Assembly (NCBI GenBank): GCA_002351705.1
Contig: DEHC01000049.1
Span: 1 to 36,579, forward strand
DNA: 36,579 nucleotides
Direction: 5' to 3'
Origin: Gammaproteobacteria bacterium UBA2810
Lineage (GTDB): Bacteria; Pseudomonadota; Gammaproteobacteria; Enterobacterales; Succinivibrionaceae
Positions 15,514 through 24,582 of the stretch are shown piece after piece. Position 1 is the first letter of the stretch, and the number at the start of each line of letters is the position of its first letter. A model generated the notes under the pieces. The model was not told where the DNA came from, did no database searches, and was given only the letters and a program-made list of their open reading frames with translations. Made by a program: the position numbers and the translations under genes.

Positions 15514-16971
15514 TCCCTCATCGTCGGTCTTCACTCCCGCGAGCTCGTGGAGCTTCCTCGTGAGGGTGTTCCTGCCCCAGCCGAGGAGCTTCGCCGCGTC
15601 CTGCTTCCTGCCCTTGGTGTACTCGAGGGCTGCGTCAAGAAGAACCTTCTCGAATATCGGCTGCGCCTTACCGAGGAGATCGGTCTCGCCCGCGATGAGC
15701 TCGCGCGACGCCCAGTTCCTTAGGAGCTCATGCCACTCGTCGGGCGAGCGCTCCTCCTTATCTCCGCTTATTGCCTGAGGGAGCTCGGTAGTCTTCCTGT
15801 TCCGGAGCTCAGGCGGCAGATCCGATACTGAAATCTCGTTCGTGGCCGACATGACCGTAATCCAGCGGCAGACGTTCTCGAGCTCGCGGACGTTGCCGGG
15901 CCAGGGGAGCGACATGAGGAACTGCTCGGCCTGGCGGCTCAGCACCTTCCTCTCGCAGCCGAGCTCCTTCGCGATTCTCGTGAGGAAGAAGCGGCAGAGC
16001 CCCGGGATGTCCTCTGCCCTCTCGCGGAGCGCGGGGAGGTGGATCCTGATGACGTTGAGGCGGTGGAAGAGGTCGATTCTGAACGTTCCCTCCTGCACCA
16101 TCTTCTCCAGGTTCTTGTTGGTCGCGGCGATGATCCTGACGTTGACCTTCACCGACTGGTGGCCGCCCACGCGGTAGAACTGCCCGTCGGCGAGCACGCG
16201 GAGGAGCCTCGTCTGCACGTCGGCCGGCATGTCGCCGATTTCATCAAGGAAAAGCGTGCCGCCGTCAGCCTGCTCGAACCGTCCGGTGTACGAGGTGCTC
16301 GCTCCGGTGAACGATCCCTTCTCGTGTCCGAAGAGCTCCGACTCGATGAGCTCCTTGGGTATCGCCGCCATGTTGAGGGCGATGAACGGCCGGTCGGCTC
16401 TGGGGGAGTGGCGGTGGAGGGCGTGCGCGACCAGCTCCTTGCCGGTGCCGGACTCTCCGGAGATGAGCACCGAGACCGAGGATCTCGCGAGGCGTCCTAT
16501 CGCGCGGAACACCTCCTGCATCGCGGGGGCCTCGCCCACGATCTCCTCGGAGACGTCGACGCTGCCGCTGTCCCCCTCGCTCCTGCCGCTCTTCTTCCTC
16601 CTCTCGAGGACAAAGCTCTCGGCCTTCTTCACGAGGCTGATCGCCTCGTCGATGTCGAAGGGCTTCGGCAGGTACTCGAATGTTCCGCTCTGGTAGGCGT
16701 TGACCGCGTTCGAGAGGTCGGAGTGGGCCGTCGTGATGATGACCGGAATGTCGCGGTCGTGGGCATGGATCCTCTGCAGCAGCTCGAGCCCGTCGATTCC
16801 CGGCATCCTGATGTCGGAAATCACTATGTCGGGCGCAGTTCTCTCGAGACGCTCCAGAACATCCTCGCCGTTCTCAAAACAGGTGCAGTCAAACCCCTCG
16901 GGGCTCAGCGCTTTCTCAAGCACCCAGCGGATTGACTCATCGTCATCTACAATCCATACTTTTGTCTTCAT
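15502..16971 (-). CDS. glnG: Nitrogen regulation protein NR(I), NtrC
   Basis: NtrC is the sigma-54 activator that turns on glnA and nitrogen-scavenging genes when phosphorylated by NtrB. The 489-residue product has all three parts: a receiver domain with the phosphorylated aspartate at residue 53 (VISDIRMPG) and the acidic DDD at 9-11, a central AAA+ domain with Walker A GESGTGKE and the sigma-54-contacting GSFTGA loop, and a C-terminal Fis-type helix-turn-helix (DAAKLLGWGRNTLTRKLHEL). Length is close to the enteric protein. It starts 26 bases after ntrB on the same strand, forming an ntrB-ntrC operon, and its 3' end overlaps kdkA tail to tail by 12 bases. Confidence 0.97.
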   Translation of the reverse strand: MKTKVWIVDDDESIRWVLEKALSPEGFDCTCFENGEDVLERLERTAPDIVISDIRMPGIDGLELLQRIHAHDRDIPVIITTAHSDLSNAVNAYQSGTFEYLPKPFDIDEAISLVKKAESFVLERRKKSGRSEGDSGSVDVSEEIVGEAPAMQEVFRAIGRLARSSVSVLISGESGTGKELVAHALHRHSPRADRPFIALNMAAIPKELIESELFGHEKGSFTGASTSYTGRFEQADGGTLFLDEIGDMPADVQTRLLRVLADGQFYRVGGHQSVKVNVRIIAATNKNLEKMVQEGTFRIDLFHRLNVIRIHLPALRERAEDIPGLCRFFLTRIAKELGCERKVLSRQAEQFLMSLPWPGNVRELENVCRWITVMSATNEISVSDLPPELRNRKTTELPQAISGDKEERSPDEWHELLRNWASRELIAGETDLLGKAQPIFEKVLLDAALEYTKGRKQDAAKLLGWGRNTLTRKLHELAGVKTDDEGSDA

Positions 16972-16997
16972 AAACGGATTCCGTGTTCGTCGGGTTC

Positions 16998-18074
16998 TCA
17001 GGCAACATCCTGCGGGGTTTTCTCAACCGGCAGGGATATTATGAAATCTGTGTGGCCGCTCCAGCTCACGCACTCAATCTTCCCGCTGTGCTCGTCTATG
17101 ATGGTCTGCGCTATGGCGAGGCCGAGCCCGTGCCCGCCCTCCTTGCGGCTCACCATCGGGTAGAAGACGGTGTCCTTGATGTCATCGGGGATGCCGGGAC
17201 CGTTGTCGGTCACGTGCACCTCCACCATGAGGCGCTGCACGGAGCCCCTGATGTTCACCTTGAAGGCGGCGCGGGTCTTCAGGGTTATGAGCCCGTCCTC
17301 CCGCTGCCCGATGGCCTCCACGGCGTTCTTCACGATGTTGAGGAACACCTGGTAGATCTGCTCCGGGGCAATATAGACATCGGGGAGGCTCGGATCGTAG
17401 TCGCGCTTGATCTTGATGTTGTCGGGAAGGCTTATCGCGGTGAGCTTGAGGACTTTTTCCAGAATCTCGTGGACACTGGAAAACTGCCTCTTCTCGGCGT
17501 GCTGGGGACCGAGGAGCCGGTTCACCAGGTTCTTGAGGCGGTCGGACTGCTCGATGATGATCCTGGTGTACTCCTTCTGATCCTCATTGAGCTCCCTCTC
17601 GAGGAGCTGCGCCGCGCCGCGGAGCCCGGAGAGCGGGTTCTTGATCTCGTGGGCGAGCTCCCTGATGAGGAACCTCGCGGCCTTCTGCTGGGAGTGCTGG
17701 TGGATCTCGTTCGAGATGCGCCGCCTGCCGTTGACCTCGTACATCTCCACAAGCGCGAGGGGCTCCTCGCCCTCGCGCTCGAAGCGGTTCACCATGACGT
17801 CGACGGTGTGCTCGCCGCTTTTCGAGACGATGAGGACCTCGCTCTGGTTGAAGCTGCGGCCCGCGACGATGTCATCCTGCACTCGTTTGAGGACTATGCT
17901 GCTTTTCTCGATGATCCGCCCGAGCTGGGCCCTTGCCGCATGGAGCATGCTGACGCCGAGCATCTGCTCGGCGGCCGGGTTGAGATATTTGATTCTGAGA
18001 TCCCGATTTACGAGAATGATCGCTGTTGATGCAGAATCAAGAATCGCTGACGCGAGATCTCCCTTGGAACTCAT
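16998..18074 (-). CDS. glnL: Nitrogen regulation sensor kinase NR(II), NtrB
   Basis: NtrB phosphorylates or, with PII, dephosphorylates NtrC according to nitrogen status; it is a cytoplasmic sensor kinase. The 358-residue product has an N-terminal PAS-like domain (ILDSASTAIILVNRDLRIKY and LNPAAEQMLG), the H-box ELAHEIKNPLSG with the phosphorylated histidine, an N-box region (FLNIVKNAVEAIG), and the ATP lid DNGPGIPDDIKDTVFYP and GGHGLGLAIAQTI. ATG 18074 (MSSKGDLASAI) was chosen because GAGAGG lies just upstream, rather than the TTG or ATG-like codons up to 18107. Two NtrC-like boxes lie directly upstream. Confidence 0.96.
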   Translation of the reverse strand: MSSKGDLASAILDSASTAIILVNRDLRIKYLNPAAEQMLGVSMLHAARAQLGRIIEKSSIVLKRVQDDIVAGRSFNQSEVLIVSKSGEHTVDVMVNRFEREGEEPLALVEMYEVNGRRRISNEIHQHSQQKAARFLIRELAHEIKNPLSGLRGAAQLLERELNEDQKEYTRIIIEQSDRLKNLVNRLLGPQHAEKRQFSSVHEILEKVLKLTAISLPDNIKIKRDYDPSLPDVYIAPEQIYQVFLNIVKNAVEAIGQREDGLITLKTRAAFKVNIRGSVQRLMVEVHVTDNGPGIPDDIKDTVFYPMVSRKEGGHGLGLAIAQTIIDEHSGKIECVSWSGHTDFIISLPVEKTPQDVA

Positions 18075-18099
18075 TGAATGCCTCTCTATCCCTGTGCAA

Positions 18100-18138
18100 T
18101 GCACCAATACAGTGAATTATATTCATCATTATGGTGCA
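18100..18138. promoter_or_regulatory. Two tandem NtrC-type binding sites upstream of glnL
   Basis: TGCACCAATACAGTGAA (18100-18116) and a second site at 18122-18138 ending in ATGGTGCA match the NtrC consensus TGCAC-N7-GTGCA. Each has one perfect half site; the other half has one or two mismatches. Centres are 22 bases apart, two helical turns. They lie 26-64 bases before the glnL start, which fits autoregulation as at glnLp in Escherichia coli. Confidence 0.65.
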
Positions 18139-18169
18139 GAAAGGCATCCAACAGACGGTTACTGACCTG

Positions 18170-18706
18170 TCAGCGCCTAGCTGAGACACGCTGTATGGTG
18201 AAACTGACCTGATCTGATGCAACTTCAGTGCCGTTGGCATCCACAACGGCAATCCTCGCGGTGTGGGTTCCGCGCTCAACCCTCGCAAGGGAGAAGCCGG
18301 TGCCCTGGGTGCCGGAGGAGCGGACCACGCCGTCGAGGTAGAAGGTGGTGGTGGCGCCTTCAGGCAGGTTCTTCACGTCTGCGCTGACGGTCACCGAGGC
18401 CTCGCCGGAGTTGTCGCGGATGACGGTGTCAGGCTCAGGGGAGGTGATCTTGATCGAGGGCTTCTTCGGCGCTGTGGCTGAGGGGCCGAAGTCCTTGCTG
18501 TCATTCATCTCGGAGCCGACGGAGCTGTTGGTCAGGCTGATGCTGAGGCTCTCGGTCTTCACTCCCGAGGGGGCCTGATCGCTGTAGTGGACAACGCCGT
18601 CCGAGTCAGTCCATTTCTGGATGGGGGCTGATTTTGAACCGTCCGCCGCATACGCAGAGCCGGCAGCAAACAGACAGGCGAGAATAAGAACAGATAATTT
18701 CTTCAT
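18170..18706 (-). CDS. Exported DUF4124 domain protein
   Basis: A 178-residue protein with a clear signal peptide (MKKLSVLILACLFAAGSAYA, cut after AYA), so it acts in the periplasm or envelope. Directly after lies the DUF4124 motif QKWTDSDGVVHYSDQAP. The second half (about residues 85-175) looks like an Ig-like beta domain: IKITSPEPDTVIRDNSGEAS, a YLDGV turn and RVERGTHTARIAVVDANG. Function is unknown. In many gammaproteobacteria such a gene sits between glnA and ntrB, and it keeps that place here, upstream of ntrB on the same strand. An in-frame GTG at 18715 would add three residues; ATG 18706 gives a better signal peptide. Confidence 0.85.
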   Translation of the reverse strand: MKKLSVLILACLFAAGSAYAADGSKSAPIQKWTDSDGVVHYSDQAPSGVKTESLSISLTNSSVGSEMNDSKDFGPSATAPKKPSIKITSPEPDTVIRDNSGEASVTVSADVKNLPEGATTTFYLDGVVRSSGTQGTGFSLARVERGTHTARIAVVDANGTEVASDQVSFTIQRVSARR

Positions 18707-18885
18707 GTATGACACGGCGCGCCGGGGCTTTCATCCGGAGCGTTCGTCCTCCAGTTAGGTGAACTCTGACGGCTGATCTCGGATCAGACCTAATCAATTC
18801 TGCATATTTTCGGGGAAAAACTGAATGTTGTGATCGTGAGATTCTTAAAAGCTGGCATTGCGTCACAAAATATATGCTGTGTTTT

Positions 18886-18910
18886 GAACATGAGTCAAAT
18901 TATCATGTTC
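18886..18910. promoter_or_regulatory. Palindrome upstream of the Sel1 gene
   Basis: GAACATGA (18886-18893) and TCATGTTC (18903-18910) are exact reverse complements with a nine-base AT-rich spacer. It is 33 bases before the start at 18944 and in the space between the divergent DUF4124 and Sel1 genes. It looks like a repressor operator; the regulator is unknown. Confidence 0.5.
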
Positions 18911-18943
18911 ATCCGGCCATAACGTGTACAGAAGGTGAATCAC

Positions 18944-20497
18944 ATGAAGCTTCATGAGGCGCTCCGCGAGCTCTGCAGAAAGCACGGCAGCATCATCGTC
19001 CAGAAAAAGAACCTTGTCTATCTCCTCTCGGATCTCGGGGCCTTTGAGGAGCTCCCCGGGATGAGGGAGGTCATGAAGGCCCTGGTCTCCGGGGGTTTCG
19101 CGAAGGATCTGTATGCCTGGAGCCTCCGGAAGGGCAGGGATTCGTACCTCGCGCATGCGGAGGTTGTGAGGAAATCCCTTGCGGCAAAGGGGCATTTCAG
19201 AGAAGAGGAGGCCCGCTTTGCCGCGGACTCGGTCTCGTTCGCCTTCGGCTTCGCTGACTCCGTGAGGGAGCCTCACGCGGGAGAGGACGGCCCCGGCCCG
19301 GAGGATGGGAGCGGGACCGGCGGGGACAGCGTTCCTGTGACCGTCCCGAAGCCCGGGAGGCGCATCGAGTTCCTGCGGAGGAAGGCGGAGAGCGGCAGTG
19401 ATGACGCGCAGTACAGGCTTGGGATGCTCTGCCTTGAAGGAGGGGACGGTGCCGGGGCCCTCAGATGGCTCAGGAGATCAGCAGAGCAGGGCAATGCCAT
19501 GGCGCAGACAGGCATTGCCGTCATGTATATGGAAGGCAGCGGCGTCGCTCAGGATTATGAGGAGGCCATGAGGTGGTTCCGGAAGGCTGCCGGACACGGC
19601 AATTCCGCCGCGGAGGGCAGCATCGGCAACCTGTACCACTTCGGGCTGGGAGTAAGCAGGGATATGGAGGAGGCCGTTAGGTGGTACAGGAAGGCGGCCG
19701 TGCACGGAAATTCCCCGGCTGCCAACAACCTCGGAGTCCTCTACAGGACCGGGGACGGCGTGACGCGTGACTTCAGGGAGGCGCTCGTCTGGTTCCGCAT
19801 GGCCGCGGAGCAGGGCAATCCCGAGGCAGAGTACGCCATCGGCAGCATGTATGCGGCCGGTGAGGGAGTCACGCAGAGCTGGAGGGAGGCGGCCGCGTGG
19901 TTCCGGAAGGCCGCGCTGCGCGGCGAGGACACCTCCCAGTTCAACCTGGGGGTCATGTACCATAACGGCACCGGCGTCAGGCAGGATTATGAGGAGGCAG
20001 TGAGGTGGTACCGGATGGCCGCGGAGCAGGGCAATCCCAAGGCGGCGTCAAACCTCGGCAACCTCTACTCTGACGGATGCGGCGTGGAGCAGAACCTCTC
20101 GGAGGCGGTGAAGTGGTACCGGATGGCCGCGGAGCAGGGAATCGCCCAGGCACAGTTCCACCTCGGCAGGATGCACAGCGGCGGACTCGGAGTCACGCAG
20201 GATTACGCTGAGGCCGCGAAGTGGTACCGGAAGGCCGCGGAGCAGGGGATCGCCCAGGCGGAGAATGCGCTCGGGTGCCTTCTCCGTGACGGACAGGGCG
20301 TGCCGCAGGATTACACTGAGGCTCTCTCCTGGTTCAGGAAGGCCGCGGAGCAGAATTTTGCGGAGGCCGAGCGCAATCTCGGCGGGATGTACCTCTCGGG
20401 GCTCGGCGTCGGGAAGGATCCTGAGGAGGGCCTCAGGTGGATAAGGAAGGCCTCGGAGGATGAGGAAGCGCGTGAGGAGCGCAGCTCCGGGGATTGA
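18944..20497 (+). CDS. Sel1-repeat protein with shared N-terminal module (cluster gene 1)
   Basis: The 517-residue product has two parts. Residues 1-108 form a non-repeat module (KLHEALRELC, KKNLVYLLSDLGAF, VMKALVSGGF, then SVSFAFGFAD) that is nearly identical in the 21697 gene and related in the 20546 gene. After a glycine- and proline-rich linker, ten Sel1 repeats of 36 residues run to the end, forming an alpha-solenoid likely to bind a protein partner. No signal peptide, so cytoplasmic. ATG 18944 was chosen over GTG 18935 because the paralogue starts at the same residue (MKLH); AAGG lies nine bases upstream. It is first of three same-strand Sel1 genes. Function is not known. Confidence 0.9.
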   Translation: MKLHEALRELCRKHGSIIVQKKNLVYLLSDLGAFEELPGMREVMKALVSGGFAKDLYAWSLRKGRDSYLAHAEVVRKSLAAKGHFREEEARFAADSVSFAFGFADSVREPHAGEDGPGPEDGSGTGGDSVPVTVPKPGRRIEFLRRKAESGSDDAQYRLGMLCLEGGDGAGALRWLRRSAEQGNAMAQTGIAVMYMEGSGVAQDYEEAMRWFRKAAGHGNSAAEGSIGNLYHFGLGVSRDMEEAVRWYRKAAVHGNSPAANNLGVLYRTGDGVTRDFREALVWFRMAAEQGNPEAEYAIGSMYAAGEGVTQSWREAAAWFRKAALRGEDTSQFNLGVMYHNGTGVRQDYEEAVRWYRMAAEQGNPKAASNLGNLYSDGCGVEQNLSEAVKWYRMAAEQGIAQAQFHLGRMHSGGLGVTQDYAEAAKWYRKAAEQGIAQAENALGCLLRDGQGVPQDYTEALSWFRKAAEQNFAEAERNLGGMYLSGLGVGKDPEEGLRWIRKASEDEEAREERSSGD

Positions 20498-20545
20498 GGG
20501 TGCGCCGCAGGGCGGGACGGCGCCTTCGGGCGCAGGAGAGGGCAG

Positions 20546-21600
20546 ATGTTTCATGAGGAGCTTGATGCGTACCTGGGGAATAACAGGAGAGACCGCCTGT
20601 ACGGAAAGAGCCTCGTGAAGGATCTCATGCTCAATGAGTACTGTCCCGAGCTCGGGAGGATCATGGAGGAGCTCGTCTCCGGCGGCCTCGCGGAGAGGCT
20701 CCTTGTCATGAGCCCGGTCAGAGACAGTGAAAGAGAGATTGCGGAGTTCCTCGTCTTCGCGGAGGAGGCAAAGGAGGAGCTCGGGAAAAAGGGAAATTTC
20801 CGGCAGGATCTCGTGGATTACGCCATCGACTCCGTCTCCTACGCCCTGGGGTTCCTCAATAAGGTGAGGGTGCCCCCGGAGGCGGAGGATGATCCCTTCG
20901 ATGACCTTGAGAAGGACTATGTGCCCTACGAGGAGCAGGACAAGTACTACAGCGTCGGTTCCATGCTTGATATCATCTATGAGTTTGATGACTTCCTCGA
21001 TGAGCTGATGCTGGGACGCGCCTACGAGTACGGCGACGGCATCAGGCAGAGCTATCCGAGGGCCATGAAATGGTTCCGCCGCTCGGCGGACTACGGCATC
21101 GCCGAGGCCATGGTCGAAATCGGCAACATGTACTGCTGCGGCACCGGCGTCAGGGAGGACCCTGCCGGGGCGGAGAGCTGGTACAGGAAGGCCGCGGAGA
21201 GCCCCTTCGAGCTCGCGGCAAGGTACCACCTCGGCACCATGTACCGCGAGGGGAAGGGAGTGCCGCGGGACCCCGGCGAGGCGATGAGGCTGTTCCTCAG
21301 CGCCGAGGCCTTCGGCTGCCCGGAGGCGGACTCGCGCTCGGGGAGATGCATGAGAGGGGCGAGGGAGTCCCCCCGGACCCCGGCGAGGCCGTGCAGTATT
21401 ACCGGGATGCCTCGTGGTGGGGCTCCGCTGAGGCGATGTTCCGCCTTGGCAAAATGTACCGGGACGGCAGGGGCGCTGAGCAGGACCTCCGGAGGGCCGG
21501 GAAGCTCTTTGATGACGCGGCTAAGCTCGGGCACAAAGGAGCCGCGGAGGCCCTTTCGCGGATGCCGGGAGAAGACGGCGGGGCCCGGACGGCGCAGTGA
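20546..21600 (+). pseudogene. Sel1-repeat protein with internal frameshift (cluster gene 2)
   Basis: Starts at ATG 20546 behind GGAGAGGG. Residues 1-108 are a diverged form of the module in the neighbouring genes (YGKSLVKDLMLNEYCPELGR and IDSVSYALGF). Sel1 repeats follow in frame until about 21330. There the frame loses sense, while the +2 frame continues perfectly with LALGEMHERGEGV, EAVQYYRDASWWG and MFRLGKMYRDGRG to a stop at 21600. One missing base near 21331-21334 (GACTCGCG, expected GACTTCGCG or similar) explains it. Restored, the protein would have about 351 residues with five repeats. Unrepaired, translation runs on in the wrong frame to 21655. Either a real mutation or a sequencing error. 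Confidence 0.8.
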
Positions 21601-21696
21601 AACAGCCGGCAATGCACGGGATGGCAGCGCCGCCGGGTCTCAGAATGAACTATAGTGTGAACAGGTACTGCGGATGGCAGGCAGAGGAGGAAAACA

Positions 21697-22683
21697 ATGA
21701 AGCTGCATGACGCACTGCGGGAGCTCTGCGAAAAGCACGGAAACATCATCGTACAGAAGAAGAACCTGGTGTATCTTCTTTCGGATCTCGGGGCCTTCGA
21801 GGAATGTCCCGAGTTGAGGCAGATCATGAAGGATCTGGTCTCGGGCGGGTATACGAGGGATCTTTACCAGCGGAGCCTCAGGAAAAATAAGGATGACTAC
21901 CTCTCGCATGCCTACGCTGTCCTGGGATCCTTCCGGGATAAGAAGGACACTCCCAACGGGCTTGCCTTGTACGCGGTGAACTCAGTCTCATTTGCCTTTG
22001 GCTTTGCGGCGGCTCCGGAGTTCCATTATGGAGCCCCGGCCCCTGCTGAAACAGCTGAGGACACAGCCATGTCTGAGCAGACGGAAGAGGGCGGAGCGGA
22101 GCTCCCGGACAGTGATGAGGAGCTTCCGTCAGCGATCCTCGCGTACCCGAGAAGCCTGATGAAGGCCAGGCAGGGTGACGCGGAAGCCCAGGGCATCATC
22201 GGCGATTTGTGCCTCGATGAGGAGAATGGTGACGGCCGGTATAACGCCCTGGGGCTCAAATGGCACCTGAAGGCCGCCGAAAGCGGCAATGCGCGATCCC
22301 AGCTTACCGCCGGGAAGCTCTACCTCGAGGGAGCGGGAATAAAGCATGATTACGCTGAGGCCCTTAAATGGTTCCGGAAGGCCGCGGAGCAGGGCAATGC
22401 AAACGCCATGAGATACCTCGGCAGAATGTACGAGAACGGCCAGGGCGTCGCGCAGGATTACTCGGAGGCCGCCAGGTGGTATCAGAAGGCCGCTGAGCTC
22501 AAAGACGAGATGGCCGGGTTCTATCTCGGCATGATGTACGAGAACGGGCATGGCGTCGCGCGGAGCCACAAGAAGGCGCTTGACTGGTTCCAGAGGACCG
22601 CCCGGCAGAACAGTGCCGAGAATGAAGCGATCCTCAGGGCAGTGAACGAGCTTGAAGCCACAGTCTCCAGAATGCGCCAGTAA
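21697..22683 (+). CDS. Sel1-repeat protein with shared N-terminal module (cluster gene 3)
   Basis: The 328-residue product starts at ATG 21697 behind a strong GAGGAGG. Residues 1-108 match the module of the 18944 gene almost residue for residue (KLHDALRELC, KKNLVYLLSDLGAF, LVSGGY, NSVSFAFGFA). An acidic linker rich in E and D follows (about 115-150), then four Sel1 repeats, the last diverged. No signal peptide. With genes 1 and 2 it forms a same-strand set separated by 48 and about 96 bases, perhaps co-transcribed. The strong conservation of the module against variable repeat numbers suggests a common partner bound by the N-terminus and different targets bound by the repeats; that is inference. 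Confidence 0.9.
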   Translation: MKLHDALRELCEKHGNIIVQKKNLVYLLSDLGAFEECPELRQIMKDLVSGGYTRDLYQRSLRKNKDDYLSHAYAVLGSFRDKKDTPNGLALYAVNSVSFAFGFAAAPEFHYGAPAPAETAEDTAMSEQTEEGGAELPDSDEELPSAILAYPRSLMKARQGDAEAQGIIGDLCLDEENGDGRYNALGLKWHLKAAESGNARSQLTAGKLYLEGAGIKHDYAEALKWFRKAAEQGNANAMRYLGRMYENGQGVAQDYSEAARWYQKAAELKDEMAGFYLGMMYENGHGVARSHKKALDWFQRTARQNSAENEAILRAVNELEATVSRMRQ

Positions 22684-22940
22684 AAGGTGACATGCCGGGC
22701 CGTGACTGAGAAGCAGGATCCGGGCATCCCCGGCAGGTGAAGAAGTTCAGGATCATCAGGGCGGACTTACACCTGGATCCCGGATGAGGGGAGAGTTTCC
22801 TCTCAATATAAGCGGCAGGTACATCTCAGATGGCTTATGAGCTGGAAGCGCTGCAGCTGTTCATGAGACCTTTTGACAGCCCCAGCAGAGTCTGGGACAG
22901 GCTTTTCTCTGTGCAGCTGCTTGCCTGATACCTTAAATTC

Positions 22941-22969
22941 CTGACAGTGATATCAAAAAACATTATATT
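22941..22969 (+). promoter_or_regulatory. Promoter of the 23005 AAA-type gene
   Basis: CTGACA (22941-22946), 17 bases, TATATT (22964-22969): five of six matches in each box. The gap from 22684 to 23004 holds no other gene I can support. Confidence 0.7.
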
Positions 22970-23004
22970 TAAGCTAATTGACTCACGAACAGAGAAGAGG
23001 CGGA

Positions 23005-24582
23005 ATGATGACGGACAGGGTGAAATATCCGATAGGCATACAGACTTTCTCGAAGATACGCGAGGGATCCTGGCTTTACGTTGACAAGACCAGGTATGTC
23101 TTTGATATAGCCCAGAAATATCAGTATGTGTTTCTTTCCCGGCCCCGCCGTTTCGGCAAGAGCCTTCTGACAAGCACATTTCACGCTTATTTCAGCGGTA
23201 GGCGCGAGCTGTTCCGCGGCCTGGCTATTGATCAGCTTGAGCAGGACTGGGAGCAGCACCCGGTGCTTCATTTTTCCCTGGCCACGGCCAAACTGGGCAC
23301 AGTTGACGATTTGTTTATGCAGATTAACCTCCAGCTGCGCTTGATTGAGGAGAACAGCGGAATTGACAATAGCAGCATAAGCTTCCCTGGTGCCCGCATG
23401 CAGGCCGATGTGCTGGAGCTTTACCGTAAGACCGGGAAGCAGGCGGTCATACTCATCGATGAGTACGATGCCCCGATGCTCACCGTACTTCAGGACAGGG
23501 AAAAACTGGAACCTTTGCGCGTCGCCCTTCAGAGTTTTTACGCTCCTCTTAAGGACCTGGATCCGTATCTCCGTTTCGTATTCATCACCGGAATCACAAA
23601 GTTCTCCCAGCTGAGCATCTTCTCGCAGATCAACAATCTGGTAAAAATTTCGATGATGCCGGCATATGGAGCCATCTGCGGCATCACACAGGAGGAGCTG
23701 GAGTCCTGCTTCAAAGACGGCATTGCCGCGCTCTCGGAGGAGAGCGGGATGACGGAGACCGAGGTGCTTGCTGAGCTGAAAAAAAAATACGACGGCTACC
23801 ATTTCTCCGGCAGGTCGCCGGGGGTTTACAACCCTTTCAGTCTCCTCTCTGCGATGGACTCCCGCGAGCTCCAAAGCTACTGGTTCGACACCGGCACGCC
23901 GGGGTTCCTCATAAGCCAGATGCAGAAGTTCCATACCGACATCACGCAGCTCGACGGCAGCGGGGCTCTGGCCTCTGAATTTGATGCCCCTACCGAGAAT
24001 ATGCACAGCATACTGCCGCTTCTCTATCAGAGCGGGTACCTCACGATAAAGGGCTATGACAGGACTTTTCAGCGTTACACGCTTGGTTTCCCCAACGAAG
24101 AGGTGACAGTCGGCTTCACCCAGATGCTTGTCCCGTTCTATGTGTCCGAAAATGTCAATATGACAAATACGGCCTGTTACCAAATCTGCATGGCGCTGAT
24201 GGAGGATGACATCGGAGCCGCCCTCACGGCTGCCCAGAGCTATTTTGCCAGCATTCCATATCAGGAGGGCACGCTTAAAGACGCTCCTGCTGCAGAAGGA
24301 CACTTTACAGCCATGCTCTATGTGATGTTCTCGTTCCTCAATCTCTACGTTTGGTCACAGGTGCGCGTTGCGAAAGGCCGCATGGACATGCTCATGAAAA
24401 CGCAGAAGACCGTCTACGTTATGGAACTCAAGCTCGACGGCAGCGTTGATGAAGCCCTCTCGCAGATTGACGAAAAGGGCTATGCGATTCCATGGCAGGC
24501 TGACGGCAGAAAAGTTGTAAAGGTCGGAATCAATTTCTCGTCAGAGCAGCGGACCATCAGTGAGTGGAAGGTAAAGGCCTGA
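23005..24582 (+). CDS. AAA-ATPase-like protein with C-terminal PD-(D/E)XK nuclease domain
   Basis: The 525-residue product is a third family member, closer in layout to the 1333 gene than to the 11001 gene: VKYPIGIQTFSKIREGSWLY, YVDKT, P-loop RPRRFGKS at 46-53, Walker B VILIDEYD at 148-155, FVFITGITKFSQLSIFSQIN (the sensor-like stretch of the family), KKKYDGYHFS, and a nuclease end with GRMDMLM and VYVMELKL followed by ALSQIDEKGYA. ATP and nuclease residues are all present. ATG 23005 (next is 23008) has AGAGGCGG upstream and gives the normal N-terminus; the open frame reaches back to a TTG at 22978. A good promoter lies at 22941. Role unknown. Confidence 0.92.
   Translation: MMTDRVKYPIGIQTFSKIREGSWLYVDKTRYVFDIAQKYQYVFLSRPRRFGKSLLTSTFHAYFSGRRELFRGLAIDQLEQDWEQHPVLHFSLATAKLGTVDDLFMQINLQLRLIEENSGIDNSSISFPGARMQADVLELYRKTGKQAVILIDEYDAPMLTVLQDREKLEPLRVALQSFYAPLKDLDPYLRFVFITGITKFSQLSIFSQINNLVKISMMPAYGAICGITQEELESCFKDGIAALSEESGMTETEVLAELKKKYDGYHFSGRSPGVYNPFSLLSAMDSRELQSYWFDTGTPGFLISQMQKFHTDITQLDGSGALASEFDAPTENMHSILPLLYQSGYLTIKGYDRTFQRYTLGFPNEEVTVGFTQMLVPFYVSENVNMTNTACYQICMALMEDDIGAALTAAQSYFASIPYQEGTLKDAPAAEGHFTAMLYVMFSFLNLYVWSQVRVAKGRMDMLMKTQKTVYVMELKLDGSVDEALSQIDEKGYAIPWQADGRKVVKVGINFSSEQRTISEWKVKA

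Noticed and set aside
16983..18029. 348-residue plus-strand frame opposite ntrB
   Set aside because: ntrB motifs on the minus strand are complete; the other frame is a leucine- and valine-rich artefact.
22969..24303. Long open frame on the minus strand opposite the AAA-type gene
   Set aside because: It is antisense to a gene with complete family motifs and shows no recognisable domain; it follows from codon bias of the real gene.
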